Shown here: positions 63,784 through 64,000 of the stretch, in pieces
Position numbering within the stretch: position 1 is the first letter of the stretch
How the letters are laid out: each line of letters begins with the position of its first letter
From: Terrimonas_A sp051954695
GTDB lineage: Bacteria; Bacteroidota; Bacteroidia; Chitinophagales; Chitinophagaceae
Assembly: GCA_051954695.1 (NCBI GenBank)
Contig: JBQCHL010000028.1
Span: forward strand, 124,001 to 188,000
DNA length: 64,000 nt
Direction of reading: 5' to 3'
Made by a program: the position numbers and the translations under genes
Notes under the pieces: generated by a model
What the model was told of the DNA's origin: nothing
Databases searched by the model: none
Seen by the model: only the letters and a program-made list of their open reading frames with translations

Positions 63784-64000
63784 ATGCCAAACAAATTGAC
63801 ACATTTTGCCATTCACATTGACAATATGGAAAGGGCAAAGAGTTTTTATGAAGGAGTATTTGATTGGGGATTTGCTTCTTATGGCCCCGCTGACTTTCTG
63901 CAAATAAAAGCCGACAAAACGGATAAAGGAGAGTTGATCGGCGCCCTGCAATCCAGAAAGTATTCACCAGTGAAAGAAAAACTGGTCGGCCTGGAATGCA
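63784..64000 (+). CDS. VOC-family (glyoxalase-like) protein, 3' end outside window
   Basis: The first 72 codons of a second VOC protein: MPNKLTHFAIHIDNMERAKS, then FYEGVFDWGFASYGPADFLQ and IKADK, the opening half of the fold. It is in the same unit as the VOC gene before it. The rest lies beyond the right edge. Confidence 0.85.
   Translation, partial: MPNKLTHFAIHIDNMERAKSFYEGVFDWGFASYGPADFLQIKADKTDKGELIGALQSRKYSPVKEKLVGLEC

Noticed and set aside
1..64000. CRISPR arrays, insertion sequences, prophage or integrase genes
   Set aside because: No regularly spaced repeats, transposase, integrase or phage structural motif was seen on either strand.

Overview
The window is a chromosomal segment of a Bacteroidota bacterium, most likely family Chitinophagaceae (Chitinophaga/Niastella-like). 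This is inferred from two SusC/SusD pairs, a hybrid two-component regulator, lipoproteins with charged residues after the lipobox cysteine, Gfo/Idh-DUF1080 genes, the weak Shine-Dalgarno sequences and a mid-40s GC content judged by eye. No rRNA, intact tRNA, CRISPR array, transposase or phage gene was seen.

Layout. (1) 1-8,230: the end of a thioredoxin-like gene, a short BNR-repeat remnant, a membrane-tethered OmpR-type regulator, a small outer-membrane beta-barrel, a probably truncated membrane protein, then a two-gene unit of a zinc phospholipase C-like protein and a CARDB-like protein. (2) 7,670-11,220: two Tat-signal cupins around an HxlR regulator, a soluble homologue of part of DUF2723 proteins, and a DUF1801 protein. 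(3) 11,651-13,519: a compact candidate RiPP operon: an 82-residue precursor-like peptide, a hairpin attenuator, a DUF692/MNIO iron oxidase, its overlapping partner protein, and a strong terminator. This is the best candidate for a little-described system here. (4) 13,548-20,640, minus strand: two DUF1080 hydrolases flanking a Tat-exported Gfo/Idh oxidoreductase (candidate 3-keto-glycoside pathway), an ECF sigma / membrane protein / TlpA-like operon, a diheme cytochrome and a PepSY-like secreted protein.

(5) 20,744-50,295: a large polysaccharide utilisation locus. Two regulators on the minus strand (a hybrid histidine kinase, and an unusual Kelch-transmembrane-SARP protein) diverge from a 22-kb plus-strand array: a GH71/99-like hydrolase; SusC-SusD-GH99-like lipoprotein; three calcineurin-like phosphoesterases; a second SusC-SusD-GH99-like lipoprotein; then, after a terminator-like hairpin, a PafA-type phosphatase, a divergent GH92 and a fourth phosphoesterase. 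Five phosphatases together with GH99-like and GH92 enzymes suggest a phosphorylated mannan-type glycan as substrate. The two SusCD-linked GH99-like lipoproteins lack the usual catalytic glutamates and may be surface glycan-binding proteins.

(6) 50,433-64,000: ordinary genes: a multi-spanning membrane protein, an acyltransferase, a small exported peptide, a HEAT-like protein, an MFS transporter, catalase-peroxidase KatG, a FtsX/MacB permease, two AraC regulators, an S33-like hydrolase and two VOC proteins, the last cut by the window edge.
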